Source of the DNA: Shewanella sp. KT0246
GTDB lineage: Bacteria; Pseudomonadota; Gammaproteobacteria; Enterobacterales; Shewanellaceae
Assembly: GCF_019654955.1 (NCBI RefSeq)
Contig: NZ_BPEV01000007.1
Span: 62,001-126,000, forward strand
Direction of reading: 5' to 3'
Length of the DNA stretch: 64,000 nt
This document shows positions 8,897 to 17,428 of the stretch, one piece after another (the stretch's first letter is position 1; each line of letters begins with the position of its first letter). Under the pieces are notes generated by a model that was not told where the DNA came from, did no database searches, and saw only the letters and a list, made by a program, of their open reading frames with translations. Made by a program: the position numbers and the translations under genes.

Positions 8897-10153
8897 TTAT
8901 CCGTAAACAGGGTATTTAGCACACAACTCAAGCACTTGGTTCTTAACGCGCTCAATTGTACCTTCATTAGTAATGTCATCTAGTACATCACACATCCAGT
9001 TTGTTAGTTCTACCGATTCAGTTTCTGTGAAACCACGGCGAGTAATCGCTGGAGAACCAATACGTAGACCAGAGGTCACGAAAGGTGAACGTGGGTCATT
9101 CGGTACTGAATTTTTGTTTACTGTGATGTTAGCTTTACCTAACGCAGCATCAGCATCTTTACCAGTCATATCTTTGCTAATCAAATCAAGCAAGAATAAG
9201 TGGTTATCAGTGCCACCAGAAACAACATCGTAGCCACGCTCAATGAAGGTTTTCGCCATCACTTTAGCATTGGCAACAACTTGCTCTTGGTAAGTGGTAA
9301 ATTCAGGATCGAGAGCTTCTTTAAATGCAACCGCTTTAGCAGCGATAACGTGCATTAAAGGGCCGCCTTGGCCACCTGGGAATACTGCTGAATTTAACTT
9401 TTTGTAGATGTCTTCATCATTTGCAGCAGAAAGGATTAAACCACCACGAGGGCCAGCAAGTGTTTTATGAGTTGTTGTCGTTACAACGTGCGCATGTGGC
9501 AGTGGATTCGGGTAGATACCAGCAGCAACAAGACCTGCAACGTGGGCCATATCAACAAATAAGTAAGCACCTACTTTGTCAGCGATTTCACGGAATTTAC
9601 CCCAATCGATGATACCTGAGTAAGCAGAGAAACCAGCAATAATCATTTTAGGCTTATGTTCAACAGCTAAACGCTCAACTTCTGCATAATCGATTTTGCC
9701 AGTCGTTTCATCGATACCGTACTGAACCGCATTGTATAATTTGCCTGAAAAGCTCACATGAGACCCGTGAGTCAAGTGACCACCATGGGCTAGGCTCATA
9801 CCTAAAACAGTATCACCGCCTTGAAGTAGCGCCATGAAAACTGCTGAGTTTGCTTGAGAACCAGAATGTGGCTGAACGTTAGCGTATGTAGCGCCAAATA
9901 ATTCTTTTGCACGAGAAATAGCTAACTCTTCTGCAATATCTACATGCTCACAACCGCCGTAGTAACGCTTACCAGGGTAACCTTCAGCATACTTGTTAGT
10001 TAGCTGAGAACCTTGTGCTTCAAGAACACGTGGGCTGGTATAGTTTTCTGACGCGATTAATTCAATGTGCTCTTCTTGGCGACGAGTCTCATCTTCAATG
10101 GCTTGAAACAGTTGTGGATCGTAATCCGCGATATTCATAGCTTTCTTTAGCAT
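8897..10153 (-). CDS. glyA: Serine hydroxymethyltransferase
   Basis: This PLP enzyme interconverts serine and glycine and loads one-carbon units on tetrahydrofolate. The 418-residue protein has the conserved [25 protein letters not shown] and [15 protein letters not shown] segments; the Lys in the last is the PLP anchor. The ATG at 10153 has GGAGACACC upstream; an in-frame TTG four codons earlier is less likely. It is transcribed away from ettA, sharing the 10154-10341 region as a divergent promoter region. Confidence 0.98.
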   Translation of the reverse strand: MLKKAMNIADYDPQLFQAIEDETRRQEEHIELIASENYTSPRVLEAQGSQLTNKYAEGYPGKRYYGGCEHVDIAEELAISRAKELFGATYANVQPHSGSQANSAVFMALLQGGDTVLGMSLAHGGHLTHGSHVSFSGKLYNAVQYGIDETTGKIDYAEVERLAVEHKPKMIIAGFSAYSGIIDWGKFREIADKVGAYLFVDMAHVAGLVAAGIYPNPLPHAHVVTTTTHKTLAGPRGGLILSAANDEDIYKKLNSAVFPGGQGGPLMHVIAAKAVAFKEALDPEFTTYQEQVVANAKVMAKTFIERGYDVVSGGTDNHLFLLDLISKDMTGKDADAALGKANITVNKNSVPNDPRSPFVTSGLRIGSPAITRRGFTETESVELTNWMCDVLDDITNEGTIERVKNQVLELCAKYPVYG

Positions 10154-10341
10154 TGGTGTCTCCAACAGCAGTTCTTATATATAGGGTTGCGCGGTATTCT
10201 ACTCTGCTCTGCGTCACAATCCCAGTATTTACAACATGAATTTCTTTGGAAATTATCATTATTTTAATTAATCCAAAATTTGAGTTAACCGAAAAATAAA
10301 GTAGAATTATCATCATCATTGGTCACCAAAGAACCTCAAAA

Positions 10342-10455
10342 ATGGCTCAATTTGTCTATAGTATGCTGCGGGTAGGAAAGATTGTTCCGCCTAAGAAACA
10401 GCTTCTAGGGTGTAGATATACTTATACGATACCTACCTTATCTTCATTTAGCTAG
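10342..10455 (+). pseudogene. ettA: Native 5' end of ettA, cut off by island insertion
   Basis: The ATG at 10342 begins MAQFVYSMLRVGKIVPPKKQ, the normal EttA N-terminus, then runs into unrelated residues and a stop after 37 codons. Homology to ettA ends at about codon 20 (near 10400). The rest of ettA continues only at about 24720. This remnant keeps the original host promoter next to glyA and marks the left junction of the inserted DNA. Confidence 0.9.
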
Positions 10456-10540
10456 TTCCATTAGAGCCACACAACTCCCCTTTCTGAACGAACAGACATC
10501 GGAACAGCCTGATAGTTTTCACAACAAACACATGTACTTA

Positions 10541-10569
10541 TTGATACTCAGAATACCGTAGTGTAAATT
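10541..10569 (+). promoter_or_regulatory. Candidate sigma-70 promoter for the two-gene module
   Basis: TTGATA at 10541-10546 and TAAATT at 10564-10569 are separated by exactly 17 bp. They lie about 30 bp before the ATG at 10600. This is a pattern match only. Confidence 0.35.
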
Positions 10570-10599
10570 GGTCTGAATATTGTAAATAGAGCTGATGAT

Positions 10600-11538
10600 A
10601 TGCTGCTGCAGGAATACCAACGATTTGCACTGGAATGCACTTTTGCCATAGGGAAGATCCCTGATGATGCGCCTAACTATAAGTTAGAAATGATCCTGCC
10701 TAAGCTACAGAAGATGGTTGAGGAAAATAAGGCTGTTCATCGAACCAAAGATGAAACCATCACTCTAAGGCTATACAAACTCGAAGCTGAAGATGATCAA
10801 ATCACTATGTTATTTCAATATGCTGATAAAAACGCTTCAGACCCATCTTTCACTCATACTGAAACAGGTGCAACAAGAACTGAAGAGAAGCAAGATGGTG
10901 AAGGTATTTCTGTTTCCGCTCATTTGATTATCCGTAGAAAATCAAACAGCGAACTATTAAGTATGTTTCATGATGCAGTCTTAGAAGAGGTTCCAGGAAT
11001 AAGTCGAGCAGTCATTGAAGCTGGACTAACACACATGCTAAGCGAATGCGCAGCTGGGAATTTTGAAAAGCCAGAAGCTAAGAAGCCATTGCAGTGTCGC
11101 CCAAAGATCACATTGAACCACAATGGTAATGAATCACTACAACAGCTATTAAAAAGTGGAACCATTAGTGGGTTTGTCGCCGTTAAAACTGGCGTGCAGC
11201 CTGCTCTTGATGAAGAAGGTGAGCTTATAGTTGCAGATGAACGTATTGTTCTAAAAGTGAAGCGAAGCCGTGGTGAGAAGGCATTGGCTTTAATCAATAA
11301 AGCAAGAGACACCATTCTAGAGCGTGAATACACCCGTTTACAGATTCGATACAAAGCTGATAGCAAGCGATCATCAACTTTTGATGTTGGTGCTAGAGAA
11401 GAAAACATTGGGGATAAAATGTTTGCGAAGAGCTCGCTTCTTACATTTGACGAACCAATAACTCAGTGCCAAGTCGAAATACATGATAAACTTAAAGTGA
11501 AAATGATAGCTCTTCTTGGCAAAATGGAAAAGCAATAA
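10600..11538 (+). CDS. Hypothetical soluble protein, first gene of a RexA/RexB-like pair
   Basis: I do not recognise a named family. The 312-residue protein has no signal peptide or membrane segment. Its middle (about 100-200) holds a region of alternating charge with the segment VPGISRAVIEAGLTHML, and its C-terminal third is rich in Lys, Arg and beta-prone residues. It ends two bases before a small four-helix membrane protein, so the two form one translational unit. A soluble ~280-310 residue protein followed by a ~150-180 residue, four-helix membrane protein is the layout of lambda RexA and RexB. That parallel is an inference from size, order and topology, not from proven homology. Cargo genes of mobile islands are often phage-defence genes. 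Confidence 0.75.
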   Translation: MLLQEYQRFALECTFAIGKIPDDAPNYKLEMILPKLQKMVEENKAVHRTKDETITLRLYKLEAEDDQITMLFQYADKNASDPSFTHTETGATRTEEKQDGEGISVSAHLIIRRKSNSELLSMFHDAVLEEVPGISRAVIEAGLTHMLSECAAGNFEKPEAKKPLQCRPKITLNHNGNESLQQLLKSGTISGFVAVKTGVQPALDEEGELIVADERIVLKVKRSRGEKALALINKARDTILEREYTRLQIRYKADSKRSSTFDVGAREENIGDKMFAKSSLLTFDEPITQCQVEIHDKLKVKMIALLGKMEKQ

Positions 11539-11540
11539 AA

Positions 11541-12095
11541 ATGTTCGATAAACTACTCAAGCCTATGAGTTACATAGGAATAAAACACTCAGAGAAACGA
11601 TGGTTTGATATTATCATACCGTCGATTCTTGCTGTGCTTGTTAGTATTATCATTTTTAACCTTCCTAAGCCAATTGCACTAATCGGCAAAGATAGTTTGA
11701 TTAGTCTCGTTAATGGCATACTGCAAATATTGTCTGGCTTCTATATCGCTTCCATGGCCGCTGTTGCTACTTTCCAAAGAGAAGGTATGGATGAAAAAAT
11801 GGAAGGTCGCCCTCCAAAACTCAAAGGCATACCTCTTACAAGAAGAAACTTTCTCACATACTTATTTGGTTACTTAGCCTTCATGAGCATTGCAATGTAT
11901 TTCGTTGGCGGGTTTATCCAATTATCGGCTTCAAGCATTTCATATTGGACGTCAGACCTTCATACTTTAATCAAAGTAATATGTGTGACCCTATACCTGT
12001 TCGTTGTATGTAATATTATGACTACAACTGTGTTGGGAATGCATTTCTTAATAGATAAGATACACCGCGAGAAGCCTAAGTTTACCGATGAATAA
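11541..12095 (+). CDS. Hypothetical four-helix inner-membrane protein, second gene of the pair
   Basis: The 184-residue protein has four clear hydrophobic segments, at about residues 22-41, 55-78, 104-128 and 143-171. A positively charged loop lies between the second and third (KMEGRPPKLKGIPLTRRNF), and the C-terminal tail is basic. It starts two bases after the upstream stop. No enzyme motif is seen. In RexB the equivalent four-helix protein acts as an ion channel triggered by the soluble partner. The same role here is only a hypothesis; other two-gene membrane-effector modules would look similar. Confidence 0.75.
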   Translation: MFDKLLKPMSYIGIKHSEKRWFDIIIPSILAVLVSIIIFNLPKPIALIGKDSLISLVNGILQILSGFYIASMAAVATFQREGMDEKMEGRPPKLKGIPLTRRNFLTYLFGYLAFMSIAMYFVGGFIQLSASSISYWTSDLHTLIKVICVTLYLFVVCNIMTTTVLGMHFLIDKIHREKPKFTDE

Positions 12096-12160
12096 GCTGG
12101 ATTAAGGCTCTATGATATGTGGAGCTTTATCACAAACCAACAAAACCCACTGGAACCAGC

Positions 12161-12553
12161 ATGACTATTACATTCACCGACAAAGAACAAGAAGAAGCAT
12201 ATTACTCTGATGGTGTAGACGCATTCGAAACATACGACATCCAACATAATGGAATAGACATCCAAGTCGAATTCCAAGGTAGTAGATACTCATGTGCAGT
12301 TTCAGGCGTCCCATTCAACCGTTCTAATCCAGAACAATGGGAAGAGTTTATGTGGGACATACATGGGCAATTCAGCTATGAAGACAGCCTTACAATCACT
12401 GTGAACTATTCCAACGGTCTAACCAAGACATACAAAATGGAACGTGGCGAGTTCCAAGAATGCGAAGTCCCAAAGATTCCAGAACCCAAAGCAGCTAAGC
12501 AAGAAGACGATGAATTGTGCTATTCCCCCCAATCAGCAGGATGGAACTCGTAA
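12161..12553 (+). CDS. Small hypothetical acidic protein
   Basis: A 130-residue protein from the ATG at 12161 (MTITFTDKEQEEAYY). An in-frame GTG at 12119 would add 14 residues, and neither start has a strong ribosome-binding site. It is acidic, with beta-prone repeats (IDIQVEFQGSRYSCAV; LTITVNYSNGLTKTYKME) and a Lys/Pro/Glu-rich tail. No membrane segment or known motif. It follows the two-gene module by ~65 bp and may be part of it, or simply fill the space left by the deleted recombinase. Confidence 0.55.
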   Translation: MTITFTDKEQEEAYYSDGVDAFETYDIQHNGIDIQVEFQGSRYSCAVSGVPFNRSNPEQWEEFMWDIHGQFSYEDSLTITVNYSNGLTKTYKMERGEFQECEVPKIPEPKAAKQEDDELCYSPQSAGWNS

Positions 12554-12586
12554 ACCTCTATAATTGATGCTGGTGGAATGGTGTCG

Positions 12587-12757
12587 ATGCACTACCAACC
12601 TCAATAACGCCTGGAAGCCTCTGGAACGAGTCATTCTCCATTAGCCTCTTAAAGCTTGGTCGTTGATGTGTCGTTGGTTCTCAAGACCGTTTCGGCCTTC
12701 CTCAGCTTGCCCTTGAGTACTGACTCTGTTGTATGCGAAAATTACTTTATTATTCAT
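12587..12757 (-). pseudogene. N-terminal remnant of a large serine recombinase (island A)
   Basis: This stretch is almost identical to the first ~57 codons of the intact recombinase (24473-24644 on the same strand). The start codon is at 12757 and the region beyond codon ~57 is missing. A one-base deletion near the CTTAAAGC stretch (about 12650) shifts the frame relative to the intact copy, so even the remnant is broken. The last ~120 bp before the start codon are the same in both copies. Confidence 0.9.
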
Positions 12758-12774
12758 TGATTGTGAGTCCCTTC

Positions 12775-12849
12775 ATGTCAGGTCAGTTCGTTTATTCTAT
12801 GCTAAGAGTGGGCAAGATTGCCCCCAAAAAAAAATATTGTCGGTTGTAG
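12775..12849 (+). pseudogene. ettA: Second ettA head, from island A, cut off by island B
   Basis: The ATG at 12775 gives MSGQFVYSMLRVGKIAPKKK, then diverges and stops after 24 residues. The island-type beginning MSGQF differs from the native MAQF and matches the head now in use at 24662. It is what one expects if island A once supplied the ettA start and island B then inserted into that hybrid gene. Confidence 0.85.
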
Positions 12850-12926
12850 ATATCCCCTCGTGTAACAACCACACTACAATCCTCCCCAAAAGCTATTACA
12901 ATGACGGAACAGATAGTATTTCCGAC

Positions 12927-13016
12927 ATATAGCTATAGGCTATATCTCCTTGTTTTTGATAACTAAACGGTATCATTTTGGCCATTTACTTATTTATTGA
13001 GAAACCCGATGATACC
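12927..13016. promoter_or_regulatory. Two dyads near the left end of island B
   Basis: ATATAGC and GCTATAT flank a 5-bp spacer at about 12927-12945 (operator-like). GGTATCAT at 12969-12976 pairs with ATGATACC at 13009-13016. They lie just upstream of the open frame at 13046. Function unknown. Confidence 0.35.
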
Positions 13017-13045
13017 TCCATCAAAAACAACTTGTGGTATTAATT

Positions 13046-13423
13046 ATGTCTTGTTCTATTGTAACTGAGTTTACTAAACCTACCGTTTCTTGTAGCCCTA
13101 AATATTCTAGTGTTATTTTGCGTAAAGCTAATGCTCTTGGCGTAAATTTAGTTTCTCAGGTAACTGTAAATCGTAACGGTTGGTCTTGTTTTAATATTTG
13201 GCTTTGTCCTCTAACTAAAGCTAACGCTTCGCTATCGCTAGTTAAATTCGTAATGTCTAAAAACGGTTTGTAAATCCCTATTCCTAACCCTGCTCTTGTT
13301 GGTGGGGTTTTATTTACCCCTTTACATGGCAAATATCTAATGAACGCACCTTTGCTATCTGCCTCAACTCGCCAAGCACCTGCATCACTCAAAGGTATTA
13401 CCACCAAAAAGCTATTAAAATGA
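13046..13423 (+). pseudogene. Small open frame of ~125 codons with one internal TAA
   Basis: From the ATG at 13046 the frame reads MSCSIVTEFTKPTVSC and continues 75 residues to a TAA at 13271-13273. The same frame then stays open for another 49 codons (IPIPNPALVGGVLF ... GITTKKLLK) to a TGA at 13421. Codon use is alike on both sides of the TAA, with many T-ending codons, so this looks like one gene with a nonsense change, or a 75-residue gene with readthrough. The Cys-containing N-terminus is not one I recognise. An overlapping minus-strand frame exists but fits less well. Confidence 0.45.
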
Positions 13424-15227
13424 CGGCTTCATGACCTCCAACAGTTTCTTTCCCTGTTCTGTTCCACCTGCAATAACTCCAAATAATCTCTCTATTCCCT
13501 ATAGACCATATATCTAAGTTGGAAATTTAGTTCTACATCCCTTGTCCACTCGTTACCCTTGCTGCAAGCACCAAGTATACGTAGGACGCTCATAGCTTGG
13601 ACCAATCTGGAGAACCAGACACACCATGACCATGCAGAGTATTTATTAACAAACACATCACATTAGCACTCTCCAACATGATGGTATGGGGGTAGCACTC
13701 CCTGTTATTTTCGACAAACACACCCATAAAGCTCTACAGACAGATTTCCGATGCATCCAAAAATACATTTGCTCTCCAGAGCCTCCAACAGAAACATTAT
13801 TATCCATTGCCAAAGCTCCTCTATGCCTCGAGACAGAGTTAACCATGACCCATACAAGCCTATGTAGCCCATTAATAGTCCGATAAGCCCTGCATTAGTC
13901 TACGATAGTACATGCATATCCCTGCTGGTGGACTGGACATACATCACATTGCTGTCTGCTTTCCCTGTTCTGTTGTTGGTGTAATAACTCCAAGATGTCC
14001 TGTCTCCATTAACACCCCCTTGTTTTACTCCAGAACATTAACTCCAATCGCTGGTAGACACGAACGAAACTTTTTCCCATTTTTTACTCCAGAAAACAGA
14101 CAACGTAATTTCCCGTCGTCTTCCATCCACATCAAATTAAGTCCATACAAGGTAATTTCCCATGCGTAGCGTCGATACTACGCATCATCTCTAATGGCGG
14201 GGGGAGACCGTAACTATCCACAGCTCCAGAAACCATACAGACCTCTACAACATCGGACGAAAATTTTAGCTGTCTCCATCCAAACATTGACTATCCATCC
14301 CCCCGACAGGGGACTAGGTATTGGCTGCTGTTACCCTTGCTGTTACCGATATAACCATCCCAGCCGTTACAACACTTCCATATCTACCTATAAACCCACC
14401 ATTACATCCCTATTACCCCACGAAACAACCTGCCCACAATCCAACATTACTGTTAATATACAACAGCTTACGATATCTACATATACGTCACATTAGCCCA
14501 AGAAGTCTGCACCATTAGTTGGGGAGGCCATAGTTACAGGGTTAGCAGCCACTAACTTTTACCCCAACGAGGTAGAAGTCCATCACATTAGGTCTCCACA
14601 TTGATGCTGCTTTCCCTATCCTAGTACCATCGCAATAACTCCAATAATCCTCTCTCCATTAACTATCGACCACACCTAACCAACAGCGCAGTCTCGCGCT
14701 AAACCTTATCCAACATATAGATATCTCCAAGAGAACTATAACTATATACCTCGATACCCCATGATTACCCTAGAAGGTAATCATTAAACACTCCCAAGAG
14801 AACTAGAGACAATCCACATACACCATCACATTGCATATATCTCGATATCTCCAGACACTACATATATCCATTAATGTTTATCCACTCTAAAACACTCTAA
14901 AACAACCCAGAACGATCGATTGCATATTGGGTAGTACAATGTGATGGTGGGCTCATCTCGATAAGTCTCGATATCTCCAGAACATCTCCAAAAGTTCGAG
15001 AAGTCTGCCCAAGACAGACACATTCACATTAATTTATGCAGGGATTTAACATGGAAATAGAGTTTATTACTATCGATAGTAATTAACCCACCAGACATCC
15101 ACATCACATTACACTCTGCCATTATCGATATCTCCAAAACATCCACAACACTACCTATGGCAACCTGCTACTTTGCGATAGTTTATGGGTGATTAGTGGC
15201 TGCTAACTTGGCATCACTGGAGGCTAC

Positions 15228-15382
15228 AGGGTGTACAATCTCGATATCTCGGACTGCTATTGGAAAGTCATGGAATTTCTGGATAGGCTGGAGGGAACAC
15301 AATCGAAAATGCCTACCATCAAACCCCAATGGCAACCCAATGAAGGGTGTACAATCTCGATATCTCGGACTGCTATTGGAAA
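15228..15382 (+). repeat. Direct repeat: 39 bp identical, 116-bp spacing
   Basis: Positions 15228-15266 and 15344-15382 are identical (AGGGTGTACAATC ... TATTGGAAA). The sequence after each copy stays similar for another ~30 bp before diverging. This looks like a short tandem duplication that later drifted. Confidence 0.85.
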
Positions 15383-15458
15383 ATTATGGAAATGTCTCGA
15401 TATGCTGGAGGAAGCATATCGAAAAGTAATGTATCAAAGAACGGCAATACTACAATGA
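15231..15458 (+). CDS. Doubtful small open frame
   Basis: A GTG at 15231 follows GGAGG by seven bases and opens a 75-residue frame beginning MYNLDISDCYWK. Because the 116-bp repeat period is not a multiple of three, the second repeat copy is read in another frame, which argues against a conserved protein. It may be chance. Confidence 0.2.
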   Translation: MYNLDISDCYWKVMEFLDRLEGTQSKMPTIKPQWQPNEGCTISISRTAIGKLWKCLDMLEEAYRKVMYQRTAILQ

Positions 15459-15786
15459 GAGGTCTGACAGGGGATACCCCGTCAAAGGTAATTACACTTA
15501 CTACATCACATGACAAGTAAGTGGATGCTAACCGTTAATTACCTTCGAAGGTAACCATAACATCAGAAATCACACCGCACACATTTCATCGAGGCGTTTT
15601 GATTGTATATTGCAGAACATAGCCTGTACTTTCTTTGGGAAACACAGATGTTCATTACATGAATTTACGGTTTTAGAACTCAATATAACTGAATAGTCTA
15701 TTCGCTGACATTATTATAACGCACAATCTGAATGTTCAGATATTCTATTTAGTTCTCAGAGGCATCGAGACAGACTGACAGAACCT

Positions 15787-15897
15787 TTAGGTTTCAAACG
15801 CTTCACTGCAACCAAGACAGTAATCAAGCCAGTCAGCCGCACAAATAAACCCACACTTATCACAAAAGTCACCCAACTCTATTGAAATGATAATCAT
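15787..15897 (-). CDS. 36-residue zinc-ribbon-like microprotein
   Basis: On the minus strand an ATG at 15897 overlaps the TGA of the small serine recombinase (ATGA) and opens 36 codons. The peptide holds two CxxC pairs, CDKC at residues 12-15 and CLGC at 27-30, with a further Cys at 19, the spacing of a minimal zinc ribbon. The overlap suggests translational coupling with the recombinase. Possible roles are DNA binding or a recombination directionality partner; neither is shown. Confidence 0.5.
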   Translation of the reverse strand: MIIISIELGDFCDKCGFICAADWLDYCLGCSEAFET

Positions 15898-16580
15898 GCT
15901 GCTAGCACCACTCTGTCTAAAACGTTCTTGACTGCCATTGATGTAAACCGCTTACCCCTTGGTGTAGTCAATGATAGGTCATTCAATTTATCAGCAATCT
16001 TCTGAAGCGACATACCGGACTCACGCATTGGAACAATCACACCACTCATCGAGTTAGCAAACTCATCGGCCTTACGGATAATGCCAGCTACTCCAGAAGC
16101 CTGTAGAGCTATATTCTGTTCAGTAGTAGGCGGTGTATGTCTAACACAGATAGCAACTCCCCTCGCCTTCGCAGCAGCTAATGCCGCCTTCGTACGCTGA
16201 CTAATCATTAGACGTTCCTGTTCAGCGAGTGAAGCATAAATATGAAGTTGGAAGTTATCCGCATTCGGCATCATTGCCACCTTAATACTCACATCCTCCA
16301 TTAATCGAGAGAGCTCACTAACCCTCCTAGACAATCTATCTAGCTTCGACACTAGCAATGTCGCCTTCTGTGCTTTGGCTAGTGAGACAGCCTTGGCAAG
16401 CTCTGGGCGCTTAGCATTATTACCTGACTCAACTTCTATATATGTAGCAATTACAATTGGGTTAGTTTGAGCATCCAAGAAGATATCGATATCCCTATCC
16501 TGAGCTGACATTCCATACCCATCAGATCCCTGCTTTGTTGTACTGACTCGTTTGTAAATGATGTATTTGTTAATAGCCAT
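15894..16580 (-). CDS. Small serine recombinase (resolvase/invertase family)
   Basis: The 228-residue protein has an N-terminal resolvase catalytic domain: the nucleophile Ser13 is in YKRVSTTKQG, with a DRLSRRVSEL motif near residue 100. The C-terminal part (about 165-225) is a helix-turn-helix-like segment ending SLQKIADKLNDLSLTTPRGK, as in resolvases that bind short dyad sites. Such enzymes resolve or invert DNA between inverted or direct sites. The many dyads on both sides are possible substrates. The divergent region to 16834 probably holds its promoter. It is unrelated in size and domain content to the large recombinase at 22926. Confidence 0.9.
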   Translation of the reverse strand: MAINKYIIYKRVSTTKQGSDGYGMSAQDRDIDIFLDAQTNPIVIATYIEVESGNNAKRPELAKAVSLAKAQKATLLVSKLDRLSRRVSELSRLMEDVSIKVAMMPNADNFQLHIYASLAEQERLMISQRTKAALAAAKARGVAICVRHTPPTTEQNIALQASGVAGIIRKADEFANSMSGVIVPMRESGMSLQKIADKLNDLSLTTPRGKRFTSMAVKNVLDRVVLAA

Positions 16581-16833
16581 ATTATATGTATCTCGCCCAA
16601 GTGTTCATTTTATACGACCAAGCATACGCCACTTTACACAAAAGCGATAATAACCGTTTAATATCAGACGCTTGCGAGAAATTAAGTTTAGTTATATCGC
16701 CTTCAATCACAACCTACCTCTGTAATATTTTATATACCTCTAGACAGTGGGGCGGCAGGGGTTGCCAAATCGTACCCTTATAGGGAGAGAGTCTATAACA
16801 ACCCTAAACAACCCTATTACAGGAGGACTAACT

Positions 16834-17052
16834 ATGTCCGATGAAACAAGACAACGTTCATTACGAAAACTAGGAACACTTTCCGAGAACGACAAAAACG
16901 CATGGAAGCATATGTACAACACATATATTCGAACGATATCTCCACACTTATCATTGACAAGCCCAGAGCTATTACCCCTAAAAACCTACACCATTTTAAT
17001 GTACCGCAAACGTATGACTGCAAAACTGGAGGTAACCAATGGAGCAAAATAA
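16834..17052 (+). CDS. Small hypothetical protein, first of a four-gene unit
   Basis: A 72-residue basic protein starting MSDETRQRSLRKLG. The ATG at 16834 has an excellent ribosome-binding site, AGGAGG, seven bases upstream; the frame extends further but without a signal. It is helix-prone, with no membrane segment or known motif. Its end overlaps the next gene by 14 bases. A TATAA-x-CCCTA-like element at ~16791-16805 resembles the promoter-like blocks before 18831 and 19316. Confidence 0.7.
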   Translation: MSDETRQRSLRKLGTLSENDKNAWKHMYNTYIRTISPHLSLTSPELLPLKTYTILMYRKRMTAKLEVTNGAK

Positions 17053-17224
17053 CATCTTCGGTGACGAAATAGTTGAGCCTAGCGATGTCAGTTCAGATCA
17101 ACTTGAAGTCATACGAAACACCCCCATCCGCAATGCTTGGGTATATCTCTTGGACGGACATAAAGTTGGAGCCTCTGCTGAAATTCACCGAGGCATACAT
17201 CAACCTCAGCCGTCAGAAACATAG
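17039..17224 (+). CDS. Small hypothetical protein, second of a four-gene unit
   Basis: A 61-residue acidic protein (MEQNNIFGDEIVEPSDVSSD). The ATG at 17039 lies inside the end of the previous gene and is preceded by GGAGGT, so it is likely coupled to it. A hydrophobic WVYLLDGHKVGA stretch in the middle is too short for a membrane helix. No family recognised. Confidence 0.65.
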   Translation: MEQNNIFGDEIVEPSDVSSDQLEVIRNTPIRNAWVYLLDGHKVGASAEIHRGIHQPQPSET

Positions 17225-17236
17225 AGGACATTGATT

Positions 17237-17428
17237 ATGTTATTAGCCAAACGTCTCCATTTAATGGGGGCAACGGTTCGTTACCAATACTTCCGAAACA
17301 ACGAAGCTGCTATCGAGCATTATGGAAGACTACTTCCAGATGACCCAGAGAAGTTTACAGCCCTAATTAACAACCAAGACAAGCACATGGAACTTGTCGC
17401 ATACATCAGAGGAGAACATAAACAATGA
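17237..17428 (+). CDS. Small hypothetical protein, third of a four-gene unit
   Basis: 63 residues from the ATG at 17237 (MLLAKRLHLMGATVRYQYF), with AGAGGA upstream. It is basic at the N-terminus and more acidic after residue 25 (LPDDPEKFTALINN). Its TGA overlaps the next ATG (ATGA), an arrangement typical of translational coupling. No family recognised. Confidence 0.65.
   Translation: MLLAKRLHLMGATVRYQYFRNNEAAIEHYGRLLPDDPEKFTALINNQDKHMELVAYIRGEHKQ

Larger units (their letters stand above)
10397..12830. mobile_element. Island A, inserted in ettA (older, left unit)
   Basis: Bounded on the left by the native ettA head (10342 on) and on the right by an island-type ettA head at 12775 (MSGQFVYSMLRVGK). 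It contains a two-gene module, one small gene and a decayed copy of a large serine recombinase next to its right end, the same position the intact recombinase holds in island B. Exact crossover bases cannot be fixed by eye; they lie in an A-rich stretch at codons ~18-20 of ettA at each junction. Confidence 0.75.
13424..15620. repeat. ~2.2 kb apparently non-coding, hairpin- and repeat-rich region
   Basis: I see no convincing gene here beyond a doubtful small frame at 15231. The plus strand is C-rich and G-poor (for example 42 C against 7 G in 14341-14460). CTCCA occurs about 19 times on the plus strand between 13430 and 15150. CATCACATT(A/G) occurs at about 13656, 13945, 14581, 14824 and 15105, with an inverted copy near 14938. 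TCGATATCTC recurs at about 14842, 14967, 15124, 15240 and 15357. Perfect or near-perfect hairpins include 14160-14185 (ATGCGTAG/CTACGCAT), 14761-14784 (ATGATTACC/GGTAATCAT), 15066-15081 (TTACTATCGATAGTAA) and about 15540-15555 (TTACCTTCGAAGGTAA). The function is unknown. Confidence 0.7.

Noticed and set aside
13156..13407. Minus-strand open frame of 83 codons
   Set aside because: It overlaps the plus-strand frame 13046-13423, which has the more gene-like codon pattern. The minus frame has no clear ribosome-binding site and stops in the middle of the overlap.
13912..14518. Several plus-strand frames of 65-100 codons
   Set aside because: They are mutually overlapping, rich in Pro, Thr, His and Tyr as expected from a C-rich strand, have no ribosome-binding sites, and cross hairpins and repeats.
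14580..15140. Possible CRISPR array
   Set aside because: Motifs recur, but spacing is irregular, repeat units are only ~10 bp, and no cas gene is present.
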